A DNA stretch of 64,000 nucleotides from Pseudomonas gingeri (GCF_013386165.1 NZ_JACAOS010000021.1:340833-404832), one strand, 5' to 3'; shown: positions 35,436 to 43,620, counted from the first letter of the stretch. Notes: a model not told the origin generated them from the letters alone. A program made the numbers and translations.

Positions 35436-36107
35436 TTACGTTTGCGAAGTCTCGCTAGCTGCTTGAAGCAGTCCGCTTGCGACAAACCCGACGCCGTAGT
35501 GGTTGCAGTAAAAGCCGTCGATGAGTTGTTGCAGTGGGGGCTTTCTCAGTAGATCTAGCCTGCATTCATCAACGGCCAGTTGATCCATGCGTCGATAACC
35601 GGTTCTTTCTTCCCCGGCAAAGCGCTTCTTGGGGCTGGCCGCGCTGATCAGCATGGATTTCTGTCGAACGTGGAGGGTTGATCCGCAACGAGGGCAGGCT
35701 TCAATGCCGTGGTTCAGCAAGTGTTGTTGAGGCTCACCTTCCGCGTGTGTCGTAGCAGAAGGCGTGAGGGCAGCTTCCTTCCTGTCTCGATCCCAGTCTG
35801 AGTGCCTAATGGTGCGCGCCAGTTGTGCGGCGTGCTCACGTAGCTCACTGAATGTTTCGTTCAGCTCAACGTAGCCAGGCCTCCAGGCAAAGAGGCCATC
35901 GACACGGCTTTGGCCAAGCACGAGGTCGTTGAGTGAGCCCATGCCGCCATAGGCCGACAAAAGGTACTCAATACCTGAGTAGTCCGAGTCCAGCAATCGT
36001 GCTCTGGCCTTGCGCATCCATACGCTCCAGCGAACGGCACCATCGCTTTCCAGCAGGGTCGCCAGTTGATCAAGAACGCCGATCAACTCTTCTGTTTTGG
36101 GTCCCAT
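35436..36107 (-). CDS. hypothetical protein with single zinc-knuckle-like motif
   Basis: 223-aa protein. The first 110 residues are helical (LIGVLDQLATLLESDGAVRW, YLLSAYGGMGSLNDLVLG), resembling an uncharacterised family found next to genome islands. A CPRC motif (EACPRCGSTLHVRQKSM) at about residue 140 could be half of a zinc ribbon; a second pair is not evident (only single Cys at 177 and 200). The ribosome site AAGGA abuts the ATG, so the exact start is uncertain. Function not recognised. Confidence 0.6.
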   Translation of the reverse strand: MGPKTEELIGVLDQLATLLESDGAVRWSVWMRKARARLLDSDYSGIEYLLSAYGGMGSLNDLVLGQSRVDGLFAWRPGYVELNETFSELREHAAQLARTIRHSDWDRDRKEAALTPSATTHAEGEPQQHLLNHGIEACPRCGSTLHVRQKSMLISAASPKKRFAGEERTGYRRMDQLAVDECRLDLLRKPPLQQLIDGFYCNHYGVGFVASGLLQAASETSQT

Positions 36108-36216
36108 TCCTTGGCATCGTCCAACGTGAATACGGTATGAGTAGGGCGACGCATCGCCGAGAGTGCTTCGTCAGAAGGCTATTATCACGTGCGCGCGCCC
36201 AAGGCTGCAGACCTGT

Positions 36217-36606
36217 TTAGACCATATTTTTTACGGTAACAGCGTTGCTGATGATCACCTGCAGGGTGACATTATTGGTCTGCATGCCAATGAGTTGGCT
36301 GCTGACAGTAAAACCTACAGTGTTCGCGCTCATTGCACTGCCAGAGGGGAGGCTACCGGCGGGCCAGTTCCAGTTCGGGCTGATCATGCCGCCGTTCGCA
36401 GGTGTCAGCAACAGCGTGCCGCCCAGAGAGGTGAACGTGTTAGAGGCACCGTTTACGTAACTTTGCTGGTCAGTCGGCGAGATAAGGGTTCCGGGGATCG
36501 GTGCGGCTTCCCAAGTGCCACCTGTCAGTGTTCCATAATTCACAATCATATCGACGCCACTGGTGTTGGTGATTGTGAGGGTGAGTGAGCGAGCAAAGTT
36601 ATTCAT
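36217..36606 (-). CDS. small beta-rich protein, possibly aegerolysin/ET79-like
   Basis: 129-aa protein with no signal peptide, rich in Thr/Asn/Ser/Gly and predicted all-beta. The opening FARSLTLTITNTSGVDMIV followed by GTWEAAPIPGTLISP resembles the start of aegerolysin or crystal-protein-ET79 beta-sandwiches (SR-x-V-x-V-N...; HGxW...P), which are membrane-binding, sometimes insecticidal partners. This is a similarity by eye only. AAGGAT precedes the ATG at 36606. No large pore-forming partner gene is adjacent. Confidence 0.55.
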   Translation of the reverse strand: MNNFARSLTLTITNTSGVDMIVNYGTLTGGTWEAAPIPGTLISPTDQQSYVNGASNTFTSLGGTLLLTPANGGMISPNWNWPAGSLPSGSAMSANTVGFTVSSQLIGMQTNNVTLQVIISNAVTVKNMV

Positions 36607-36881
36607 TGTTGATCCTTCCGGCATTTCATTGCCGCTTCGAGTGAGCAGGCTCGCAGAGCGAAGCCAGGTTCCATGTCACGCTAAACTTTGTTCTGCTATA
36701 TCACGCAGTCATGAAAATGGCGAATAGACATCGATGTTCAGCAGGCGTTTTGCTGGCCTCTTTGAAGGGGGATGAGCGCCACACCTGGCTACCTGTGGCT
36801 CATCTCAGGTGAAGAAGCTGAGGGGCAAAAAGGTGCTGTTGCCACCGGGGCATCGTCGTCATGAGCACTTGCCTCAGGCAT

Positions 36882-36906
36882 AAAAAAGCCCGACAGCGTC
36901 GGGCTT
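36882..36906 (-). terminator. intrinsic terminator for minus-strand transcript
   Basis: On the minus strand a perfect 9-bp stem (AAGCCCGAC / GTCGGGCTT, 3-base loop) is followed by a run of T. It lies 22 bp after the end of the 36,928-37,257 gene and ends that transcript. Confidence 0.85.
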
Positions 36907-36927
36907 GGGTGAGGGTTTATCACAGGG

Positions 36928-37257
36928 TCAGGAATCAACCTGTTTTTCCCTGAGAGAGATCAGCAGATACGGCGTCTGCGGGTCTGTTTCTACCCGTTCG
37001 AGTGTCAACGCCAGAGAGGGCTGTTTCGTGCTACGCCCGGTGTGTAGTCGCGGGTGGAGCTCGAAATCAACCCGTTGAGCGCCGGGTTGTGGTTGATGCG
37101 CTTTGCACACGGCGTGCAACAGATCCAGTAACCGACTTTCGAAGGTCGAGCCACTGGGATGTGGGTTGTTGTGTACCGCTGTGTCCCAGAGCCGTGGCGT
37201 GAAGACCACTGGGTACCTCAGCGCATCGGCGCGATCTGGGTTCGGTTGTGGGGACAT
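36928..37257 (-). CDS. hypothetical island protein
   Basis: 109-aa protein of unrecognised family. Features: RYPVVFTPRLWDTAVHNN and RVDFELHPRL, with likely alpha/beta composition and no signal or TM. Start at 37257 has GGGAG 7 bases upstream; in-frame codons further up lack a site. The region just upstream (about 37,280-37,318) contains an inverted repeat resembling the leaders of the next two genes, and a good terminator follows, so this may be a single-gene unit under common island regulation. Confidence 0.6.
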   Translation of the reverse strand: MSPQPNPDRADALRYPVVFTPRLWDTAVHNNPHPSGSTFESRLLDLLHAVCKAHQPQPGAQRVDFELHPRLHTGRSTKQPSLALTLERVETDPQTPYLLISLREKQVDS

Positions 37258-37345
37258 GAGGGTTCTCCCATTCAGAGAAACCACCTGCCCGACCGGGAGG
37301 TGATTTCCCGGTGACGGTTATGGGTGCTTCAGCTCATAGTGAGCA

Positions 37346-37975
37346 TCAGTGCGTGCAGCAGGTGACGCCTGTCGCGTTGAGCGCCTTTAACGCCAACGCT
37401 CGCCACCTGGGTGAAACCAAAAAGCCTTTCAGCTCCCTGGCTTTTCGACGGGCCAACCTCGCCGAGTCGAAGGCGTCCGAGCGCAGGCTTTCGTCGGCGT
37501 GTTCGAGCAAGGCCTCGATCTGCACTTTGAGTAAAAGCGCTTCATCGGCGGTACGGCAGGGACGTCGCCAAACGATCTCTGAGGCGGTGACAACCCCCGA
37601 GAGCACCCGTTGAACGTCACCACAGTCACAGACCGAAGTGCCTTGTTGAGAGGCCTCGGGCCGGGTGTAGTAGACCTCAACTGTGCGTGGGTCGAATGAA
37701 GCGGCCTCACTCAGTTTCGGGTACCGATGCAGCTCACCGAACCGTGAGGTACAGAGCGCAATGGCTTCCTCGATGAGACCACCGTGCCCGACCTCGTAGG
37801 CCGCGGTGATCGTGTAGCAACCAAACTGCGGCGATTCTTCTGGCAAGCGCATCACGCCTGTGCAAATCACCGTGAATTGACGCTGGAACGCGTCCAGGCG
37901 CAGAAACGAGCCGGGGGTATAGGGGTTGCGAATGAACGGAAACGGTAGACACAACACATTCAGTGGTTTTCCCAT
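37346..37975 (-). CDS. hypothetical island protein, tandem paralog 1
   Basis: 209-aa protein, paralog of the gene at 38,222. Shared segments: IRNPYTPGSFLRLDAFQRQFTVICTGVM, GLIEEAIALCTSRFGELHRYPKL, PRTVEVYYTR, RVLSGVV, ARRKARELKGFLVSPRWRALALKAL (each quoted in part). GGAGAATCACC precedes the ATG at 37975. Upstream lies the same leader hairpin as in its paralog. No family recognised; the short cysteine-rich end (GVTCCTH) differs from the other copy. Confidence 0.7.
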   Translation of the reverse strand: MGKPLNVLCLPFPFIRNPYTPGSFLRLDAFQRQFTVICTGVMRLPEESPQFGCYTITAAYEVGHGGLIEEAIALCTSRFGELHRYPKLSEAASFDPRTVEVYYTRPEASQQGTSVCDCGDVQRVLSGVVTASEIVWRRPCRTADEALLLKVQIEALLEHADESLRSDAFDSARLARRKARELKGFLVSPRWRALALKALNATGVTCCTH

Positions 37976-37984
37976 GGTGATTCT

Positions 37985-38050
37985 CCAGAGACATGAAAGG
38001 GTACGCGGAGAAACACTTCGCCCAGCGGGGAAGGATTTCCCCGCGTGGGT
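37985..38050 (-). promoter_or_regulatory. conserved leader element, family B copy 1
   Basis: Between the ribosome site and upstream sequence. Contains GCGGAGAAACACTTCGCCC (plus-strand reading) followed by a perfect hairpin with 8-bp arms GCGGGGAA / TTCCCCGC at 38025-38044. The same arrangement occurs before the paralog at 38,222, with looser versions near 37,300 and 42,755. Likely a transcribed 5' leader acting on translation or termination. Confidence 0.6.
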
Positions 38051-38221
38051 TGATGGAACGTCGGTGTTCGTCAGAGCGGCTCTTTCAAACCGTCCAATGC
38101 TCCGCAAAAACACCCGCAAAAAGCACGGTGCAGGTGAGCGTGTGTGCAGTGAGGCGCCGCGGTGATTCAGGCCGAAAAGCGCCTGGTCACCCGCGACTGA
38201 GGTATCGCCAAGCGTTGTGCG

Positions 38222-38851
38222 TCAGCGCGTGGAAAAGAGAGCACCCGTATCGATGAGTGCCTTGCGTACGTGGGCTCGCCATTTCAAGGAAACGAAAAAG
38301 CCTTTCAACGCTTTCGCTTCACGACGAGCAAAGTGCTCCAGGTCATAGTCACCTGCACGGATGTGCTCGCTGACTTGGCCGTGAAAGGTCTCTATCCATT
38401 TCTCCAGAGCAGAAATGTCATTGACCGTGGTGCCGGGACGCTGCCAGGCGATCCCCGATTCGGTGACCGAGCCGGACAACACCCGTTCAAGACCCTCGGT
38501 ACTCCAGAGGGTTGAACCTCGCTGATAGGCCAGGTCCCGGGTGTAGTAGATCTCAAGGGTGCGCGGTTCAAACGCATTCGTCGCCTTCAGGTGCGGGTAG
38601 GCATGCAGGTCGTAGAAGCGTGATGCACAGAGCCTGATGGCGTCCTCGATCAGGCCTCGGTAACCCACGACGTATTCGTCTGCCGTCTCGTGGCAACCGA
38701 CACTGGGTTTGGTTTCCGGCGAGCTCATCATGCCTGTGCAGACGATGGTGAACTGCTTGTGGTACGTGTGCAGACGCATAAACGAGTGGCGGCTGTACGG
38801 ATCGCGAACGATCGGCAGGTATTGACGCAGAAAACTCAGTGCATCTTTCAT
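38222..38851 (-). CDS. hypothetical island protein, tandem paralog 2
   Basis: 209-aa protein, roughly half identical by eye to the gene at 37,346 and the same length. Common core: VRDPYSRHSFMRLHTYHKQFTIVCTGMM, GLIEDAIRLCASRFYDLHAYPHL, PRTLEIYYTRD, ERVLSGSVTESGIAWQRPG, KGFFVSLKWRAHV (each in part). A GGAGAATCACC site precedes the ATG. No family recognised; no signal or TM. The duplication includes the leader, so both copies were expanded as a cassette. Confidence 0.7.
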   Translation of the reverse strand: MKDALSFLRQYLPIVRDPYSRHSFMRLHTYHKQFTIVCTGMMSSPETKPSVGCHETADEYVVGYRGLIEDAIRLCASRFYDLHAYPHLKATNAFEPRTLEIYYTRDLAYQRGSTLWSTEGLERVLSGSVTESGIAWQRPGTTVNDISALEKWIETFHGQVSEHIRAGDYDLEHFARREAKALKGFFVSLKWRAHVRKALIDTGALFSTR

Positions 38852-38859
38852 GGTGATTC

Positions 38860-38925
38860 TCCTGGTTCACAAAGCAGAACGCGGAGAAACACTTCGCCCG
38901 GCGGGGGAAGGATTTCCCCGCACAG
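38860..38925 (-). promoter_or_regulatory. conserved leader element, family B copy 2
   Basis: Same order as copy 1: GCGGAGAAACACTTCGCCC, then hairpin with arms GCGGGGGAA / TTCCCCGC at 38901-38921. The arms differ from copy 1 by an extra G, leaving the stem intact. Confidence 0.6.
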
Positions 38926-38944
38926 GTGGGTACAACGGAGGGTT

Positions 38945-39283
38945 TTACGCCAGGTATTTGAGTCCGGAAGTGACCAAACCGGAGGATGCGCCGGCTGAGG
39001 CACCTATGATCAACAAGAGACGTATCGTCAGGTTTTTGCCCAAGGTGTCTACCTTGGCATCAAGCTTCACGATGCTTTTCTGAAGATCGGAGATGTCGAT
39101 CTTCAATTCAGCACGAAGCACCGCAATGTCTGCTTTCAGCTCGGTACGGAGGGTGGTGACATCGGTTTTACTAGCAAGGGTTGAGGTCATCTCTTTCTCC
39201 ATTGCCTCAATGACGGCAGTAGCGTGTATTTCTGGAACGTTGGATGCGACCAACGCGTTGTATAAAACCGTTTCCATTTTCAT
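38945..39283 (-). CDS. coiled-coil protein with C-terminal TM (DUF1640-like)
   Basis: 112-aa protein: N-terminal helix METVLYNALVASNV, then a long heptad coiled coil (TLRTELKADIAVLRAELKIDISDL, in part) and one C-terminal transmembrane segment (TIRLLLIIGASAGASSGLV). It resembles the CCDC90/DUF1640 type of small membrane coiled-coil proteins common in proteobacterial elements. A perfect GGAGG lies before the ATG at 39283. The first 28 residues match the start of the gene at 42,940, and both genes follow family A repeats. Confidence 0.75.
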   Translation of the reverse strand: MKMETVLYNALVASNVPEIHATAVIEAMEKEMTSTLASKTDVTTLRTELKADIAVLRAELKIDISDLQKSIVKLDAKVDTLGKNLTIRLLLIIGASAGASSGLVTSGLKYLA

Positions 39284-39302
39284 GGGACCTCCAAAATTAA
39301 AG

Positions 39303-39560
39303 GAGGGCCTGGCCCATACGGGCGAGGCCCGTATGGGGGAAACAGTGAAGCAACAGCAGAGCTTCCATCGACAGCAGTCGATCGGTCGCGCTACTGGAAG
39401 CGTTGCGACCTGGGGAGTGGATCATGCGCAATGGCGCATCGTAGCCTCTCGGATCCAAGCTAAATGGACATGGTGCTGACAGCGTCAGCGGTATGCCCCC
39501 ACACAATGAATAACGCCACAGGGAGATGTCAAAACCCGAACTGCTACAAGCTTTTTCAGG
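39303..39560 (-). repeat. family A repeated promoter/leader element, copy 1
   Basis: A 258-bp noncoding unit directly upstream of the coiled-coil gene. From far to near on the minus strand: a conserved block ending in TTGACA (39532-39527), TATTCATTGTGTGG 14 bases later, a small hairpin GCTGAC/GTCAGC, and near the gene a strong stem CCCATACGGGC / GCCCGTATGGG (39313-39337). Copies 2 and 3 are at 41,568 and 43,360. Copy 3 has the same stem with a compensatory pair change. Confidence 0.75.
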
Positions 39561-39884
39561 TTGTTGGTGCAGCGACTAGAGCAGGGGCCAGGACTACAAG
39601 TTCGGTTCCGCTGATAGCGTGGGAATTTTGCTGTTTCGCGGATAGGCCTTTGCTGGGCGATGCGTATGCAGGTGCGCGGTCTCTGTGTAGTCCTTCGTGA
39701 TGGGCGGCTTTTGCATGACGCTCCTATCGTGGAACAGTAGGGACGAAACGGTCTGCCCGTCCGGTGAAATCATCCAGTCTGTCCTGCAAAGCTGAGACCC
39801 TGGTCAATCAGAGTGCATCCAGCCTGGCGCTTCGATAATCTGCGGGTACTGCGCAATCAACCGCACCGTACAAGGATGAAACCG
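39561..39884. other. intergenic, no gene seen
   Basis: About 320 bp between the family A repeat and the GFA gene with no convincing reading frame, hairpin or repeat. It must hold the promoter of the GFA gene. Confidence 0.4.
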
Positions 39885-40283
39885 ATGATCAAGCGTATTG
39901 GTGAGACAGAGATCAAACCGGTTCACAACGCTTCCTGCCATTGTGGATCGGTGGTGCTCGAACTGGAATTACCGAATGGCGTGGTTGATCCGAAACGATG
40001 CAACTGCTCACTCTGCAAGAGGAGAGGTGCCGTTATGGGCACCGTCCCCCTCACGGGCCTGAGGATCCTGAAAGGGGCTGATGTGCTGAAGAGTTATCGC
40101 TTCAATACCCAACAGGCTTGCCACTATTTCTGCTCCGTCTGTGGGGTCTACACCCATCACATCAGGCGAATCGATCCGTCACAGTGTGCCTACAATATTG
40201 GCTGCTTGGACGGTGTCGACCCTGCCGCCTTGGGCATGGTGCCGGTGAGTGACGGACGTCACCACCCGTTAGACAAAAAATAA
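39885..40283 (+). CDS. GFA/CENP-V-type zinc protein
   Basis: 132-aa protein of the glutathione-dependent formaldehyde-activating (GFA) fold. Zinc ligands: CHCGSV (near residue 15), RCNCSLCKRRG (near 35) and FCSVCGVYTHH (near 85). Function in the family ranges from formaldehyde handling to unknown; glutathione binding is not shown. Start at 39885, where AAGG lies 9 bases upstream; ATG 39876 is possible. The only metabolic-type gene in this part of the island. Confidence 0.85.
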   Translation: MIKRIGETEIKPVHNASCHCGSVVLELELPNGVVDPKRCNCSLCKRRGAVMGTVPLTGLRILKGADVLKSYRFNTQQACHYFCSVCGVYTHHIRRIDPSQCAYNIGCLDGVDPAALGMVPVSDGRHHPLDKK

Positions 40284-40511
40284 GCAGACCCAAACGGATG
40301 GGAAGAGGCGTGTGGCATCCTCTACCCTGGCCTAGGTATTGGAGGAAAGAGCGTGGTAATGGTCGTGCTAGGGATGTAACTGATGGGTTTGTTTGTCCTG
40401 CTGCGCCGCAAGAGCAATAAATAGACGTCGTCGGGTTCTGCCCTCTCTGAAGTGGCGATGCGGGTCCGTTCCGAGGTGTCTCTGTCTCGGGTACTGAAGG
40501 AAGCATAAAAC

Positions 40512-40943
40512 GTGGTCGACGAATACAATCAAGCACTGGTCATAGGGGCAGCCTGCAGTGCCATGGCTGCCGCTCTACATATAGGCGTTGTCATTTTGGG
40601 TCCTGCCGGATACCGGTTTGCCGGCGCAGGAAAACGCTTTATTCGCGCAGCGGAGGCGGGAAGAGCCTTTCCCGCCATAATCACGATGGCAATCGCGCTG
40701 ATCCTCACGGTCTGGGCTCTCTACGCCTTGTCCGGTGCGTCGGTGATTAGACCGTTACCCCTGCTGCGCCCAGTGCTCAGCGCTATAACGTTCATCTACC
40801 TGCTACGGGGGTTCGCAGGATTTTTTATCTTGAAAAATACTGGCAGAACCACCCGATTCATCCTGATCAGCTCGGCCATCTGCATAGGTTTGGGGATGGC
40901 CCATTTTGTCGGGCTCGTTCAAGTGTGGGGACAGTTGGTCTAG
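40512..40943 (+). CDS. small integral membrane protein, four TM
   Basis: 143-aa protein with four hydrophobic segments (ALVIGAACSAMAAALHIGVVI, AIITMAIALILTVWALYAL, LRPVLSAITFIYLLRGFAGFF, FILISSAICIGLGMAHFVGL; some quoted in part). Starts with GTG at 40512; AAGGA is 10 bases upstream. Same strand as the GFA gene, 230 bp away. No family recognised. Confidence 0.7.
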   Translation: MVDEYNQALVIGAACSAMAAALHIGVVILGPAGYRFAGAGKRFIRAAEAGRAFPAIITMAIALILTVWALYALSGASVIRPLPLLRPVLSAITFIYLLRGFAGFFILKNTGRTTRFILISSAICIGLGMAHFVGLVQVWGQLV

Positions 40944-41103
40944 GTACACCTATTGCCCCATCGACGTGAATTGTGGGTAAGCGCCCGGTGAAACTCTGGA
41001 GATAGCGGTGACTGAGTAAGCGAGCGGTTACCGGGCAATCGTCATCAGAGGCTCACTGGATCAGTGGTAAACCGTAGTTAGGGTGGAGCCGGCGACCACC
41101 GGG

Positions 41104-41304
41104 CTACAGCTGGTCAGGATTGGCCTTGATGCCCAATGCGACTGCGGCTTTATGGGCCTTGCCGCGATACCCTTTTTTAGCGCCGGACAACACCTGATAC
41201 GTAGTGGCAGAGTCGAGGTCATGCTGGCGAGCGAACTCTGAAATGCTGATACCTTGAGCGCGAAGCCAGTTTTTAGCTTCACTCGGCGACCTGAGCGTGT
41301 CCAT
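41104..41304 (-). CDS. small HTH DNA-binding protein (mobile-element type)
   Basis: 66-aa protein: SPSEAKNWLRAQGISISEFARQHDLDSATTYQVLSGAKKGYRGKAHKAAVALGIK is a compact helix-turn-helix (quoted in parts: WLRAQGISISEFARQ, YQVLSGAKKGYRG) of a type seen in phages and conjugative elements. I use ATG 41304, where the family sequence begins; an in-frame TTG at 41361 would add 19 residues. A partial family A repeat lies upstream, suggesting a role in regulating the element. Confidence 0.7.
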   Translation of the reverse strand: MDTLRSPSEAKNWLRAQGISISEFARQHDLDSATTYQVLSGAKKGYRGKAHKAAVALGIKANPDQL

Positions 41305-41567
41305 GGAACTGTCCAAGTTGGTTTCTGTTTGTTCAATGTCAGTGAATAGATCAGAAGGCAACCTTACGTGTAAACAGGCGGATTGGCCTTTTTTGGGCGT
41401 GCAATGGCTTTTTCAGAGTCACTGCCAGTCTGACCCTCACTTTAAACGCAATGCTCATGGCCTGGTCGGTGCTGACGGGGTGGTCTTGCACCTGGTTTAA
41501 CCGGAACAATTGGCGATCTTTACCGCGTACAGAGAGGTTATGTGCGTAGGGTTCAGAGCACCCATGA

Positions 41568-41725
41568 AGCGTGGCGACCTGGGAGTGGACCCATGCGCAT
41601 AGCACATCGTAGCTTTCCGGATCCCAGTTACAGAGGCATGTGGCTGACAACGTCTACGGTACACCGCCACACAATGAATAACGTCGTAGGGCGTTGTCAA
41701 AACCCCAACGGCTACAAGCTTTTCT
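41568..41725 (-). repeat. family A repeated promoter/leader element, copy 2 (partial)
   Basis: Carries the gene-distal 160 bp of the unit, including TTGACA (41700-41695), TATTCATTGTGTGG and the CTGACAACGTC hairpin half, but lacks the gene-proximal stem found in copies 1 and 3. It lies 260 bp upstream of the HTH gene. Confidence 0.7.
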
Positions 41726-41818
41726 TGTGTGGAAAATAGGTCAGCGCGTAGCCTGATACTTCGCACCTGAGATCCATCGATCTCTGTGTCGAAGGGTCAA
41801 AGAGGTCGAGCCAGAATC

Positions 41819-41845
41819 AAAAAAGGACGCCTGTGAAGGCGTCCT
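41819..41845 (-). terminator. intrinsic terminator of parDE
   Basis: Minus-strand stem AGGACGCC / GGCGTCCT (6-base loop, 41824-41845) followed by six T. It lies 78 bp after the toxin stop. Confidence 0.85.
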
Positions 41846-41922
41846 GAATCGAAGAGACGGTTCTAAAAGTATGACCGCCCTAGGGGCAGGACCCAGATTG
41901 GGTTGCCGAGGATGAGGCTCGT

Positions 41923-42279
41923 CTATTGCTGAGTCAGGTGTGATCTGGCTTCCATTGCGTCATGCAGAATCCGGACAACCTCAATGATGCTGTCGTCGAC
42001 CCGTCGATAGAAAACGACGTGGCGAGGCCTTTGGACAATGCCGCTGGAGCTTGCAGCGCGCTTACGTACATAGATCAGATGGAAACTTCTCAGACCGGGT
42101 GAGATTTCGTCACGGGGGCTGCTACCGACCCTGTCCGGTGTGGCTGCAAGGTCTTCGATCGCGGTACGTATCAGAGTCTGATACCTGATCCTGGCGCTTG
42201 TTCCAAACTGTGCCTGGGAGTACCTCAGAACGTCCTCAACATCGACTAGGGCCGTATGAGCAATACGGTACTTCGCCAT
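41923..42279 (-). CDS. parE: ParE/RelE-type toxin
   Basis: 118-aa toxin of a type II toxin-antitoxin pair. Fold features: AKYRIAHTALVDVEDVLRYS, AIEDLAATPDRVGSSPRDE, GLRSFHLIYVRKR and RPRHVVFYRRVDDSIIEVVRILHDAMEARSHL (each in part), ending in the typical ILHxxMExxxHL. Gyrase inhibition is known for ParE members; here it is inferred. ATG 42279 lies two bases after the antitoxin stop. Transcript ends at the hairpin at 41,824. Confidence 0.88.
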   Translation of the reverse strand: MAKYRIAHTALVDVEDVLRYSQAQFGTSARIRYQTLIRTAIEDLAATPDRVGSSPRDEISPGLRSFHLIYVRKRAASSSGIVQRPRHVVFYRRVDDSIIEVVRILHDAMEARSHLTQQ

Positions 42280-42281
42280 GT

Positions 42282-42572
42282 TCAACGCTTCTCGGTCACT
42301 GATGCGGCCGCCTTTTCACCGATGTCAGCGAAAAGTTGTTCGAGCTGGTCACTTTCAACGTCGATGAAGCGGCCTTGCTCAAGGTCCATGAGTCCGACTG
42401 AGGTGGCCTGACGTAGAACCTCAAGCTTGGCTGACTCTTCTGCTTCGCGTTGCTCCAACAGGCGAAGCCCTTCGCGCATGACTTCGCTGGCGTTTTGGTA
42501 GCGGCCAGAGATAACGAGATCATTGATGACCTTATCCAGGTGATCAGTGAGAACGACATTTCGGGTAGCCAT
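42282..42572 (-). CDS. parD: ParD-type antitoxin
   Basis: 96-aa antitoxin. N-terminal ribbon-helix-helix (MATRNVVLTDHLDKVINDLV, SGRYQNASEVMREGLRLLEQRE) and an acidic C-terminal tail that neutralises the toxin. CCGGAG lies 6 bases before the ATG at 42572; upstream in-frame sequence is not antitoxin-like. The RHH probably represses the operon promoter, which would lie at about 42,580-42,640. Confidence 0.9.
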   Translation of the reverse strand: MATRNVVLTDHLDKVINDLVISGRYQNASEVMREGLRLLEQREAEESAKLEVLRQATSVGLMDLEQGRFIDVESDQLEQLFADIGEKAAASVTEKR

Positions 42573-42939
42573 GATGCGCTCCGGGTGCAAGTGATGTTGA
42601 TTCGGATATTGGCATATTATGCCATCGTGTTGATTGGCGCATAGTTCAAGTCTGTGTTTCATGTCGGGTGGCCTCTTTGTAGGGTTTGCCAAACTGAATG
42701 AGAGAAACGTGGGAAATGGATCTGCCTGACGATGTGTCAGGGGCGGGACGGATCTCGCCCTATAGGGCAAGGATCCCTTTGGGTGGAAGTGAGGCCGAAG
42801 CCGTGGTCAGGCGCGGCTGAAGGCGCCCAAGGTCAGTGAGGCAGAGACTGTTGGATGCCAAACACGTTGGTTCGACAACATTCGGCAGGGCAACCGCCTA
42901 CTCACCTGGGAAGGTGAGCAGGCAGTTCATGAGCCTCAG
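42573..42939. other. parDE promoter region, family B-like element and end hairpin
   Basis: About 370 bp. Near 42,745-42,790 a looser family B element occurs (CTCGCCCTATAGGGC then AAGGATCCCTTTGGG). At 42896-42923 a 12-bp stem with one mismatch (core CTCACCT / AGGTGAG) closes the transcript of the 42,940 gene on the minus strand; it lacks a T run. Confidence 0.5.
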
Positions 42940-43335
42940 TTAGGCTGGGGCGGGTATGACCCACTTCTCATGGGGCAGCAGAAAGAGCGTGAAGCTCCTG
43001 TCTGCGGCGGTGTAGATACAGAGCTTCGTCTCGTCTCCAGCCTCGATGTTGTAAGTCGAGAGCAGATGAGTGCCCTCTCGCATCGCCTGAAAGTTGGCCT
43101 CTTTGTCCCGATCCTCCAGCTCGCCCCAGTCACAGACCAGGTGCCGCAGCAGGCACGGTAATACGACGAGTTGGCCGTTTTTCTCAAGCTCATCGACGCC
43201 ACGAGTCGCAAGCAGTCGACCCGGCTCGAAGGGGTAGGTCGAATACGTTTTCCTCTCCAGTGCTTCAACGATTGAGGCGGCGTCTTCTTTCGAGTATTTC
43301 GCGGCAAGCAACGCGTGGTACACATTCATTTCCAT
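42940..43335 (-). CDS. element protein of the 'LLPxE' plasmid-related family
   Basis: 131-aa protein. The C-terminal 95 residues match a common plasmid/ICE family of unknown function often mislabelled as a restriction subunit: GRLLATRGVDELEKNG, LLRHLVCDWGELEDRDKEAN, REGTHLLSTYNI, and AADRSFTLFLLPHEKW (each in part). The N-terminal 28 residues (MEMNVYHALLAAKYSKEDA) resemble the start of the coiled-coil protein at 38,945. Both genes follow family A repeats. ATG chosen at 43335. Confidence 0.78.
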   Translation of the reverse strand: MEMNVYHALLAAKYSKEDAASIVEALERKTYSTYPFEPGRLLATRGVDELEKNGQLVVLPCLLRHLVCDWGELEDRDKEANFQAMREGTHLLSTYNIEAGDETKLCIYTAADRSFTLFLLPHEKWVIPAPA

Positions 43336-43359
43336 CTTTCACAGACCTCCGGTTATCAG

Positions 43360-43620
43360 GGAGGGCCTGGCCCCTACGGGCAAGGCCCGTAGGGGATGAA
43401 ACAGTGAGCAGCAGAGGTGCTTCCATCGACTGATGTCGACCGGTCGCGCTACCGGAAGCGTGGCGACCTGAGGAGTGGACCAATACGCAATGGCGCATCG
43501 TAGCTTTCCGGATCCCAGCTACTTGGCATATGGCTGACAACGTCAGCGGTACACCCCCACACAATGAATAATGCTGCTGGGCACTGTCAAAACCCCAACT
43601 ACTACAAGATTTTTCTGGTC
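43360..43620 (-). repeat. family A repeated promoter/leader element, copy 3
   Basis: Full unit upstream of the 42,940 gene. TTGACA at 43590-43585, TATTCATTGTGTGG 14 bases on, hairpin GCTGAC/GTCAGC, then the gene-proximal stem CCCCTACGGGC / GCCCGTAGGGG at 43371-43395. Relative to copy 1 the fourth stem pair is C-G instead of A-T, keeping the helix. Confidence 0.78.
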
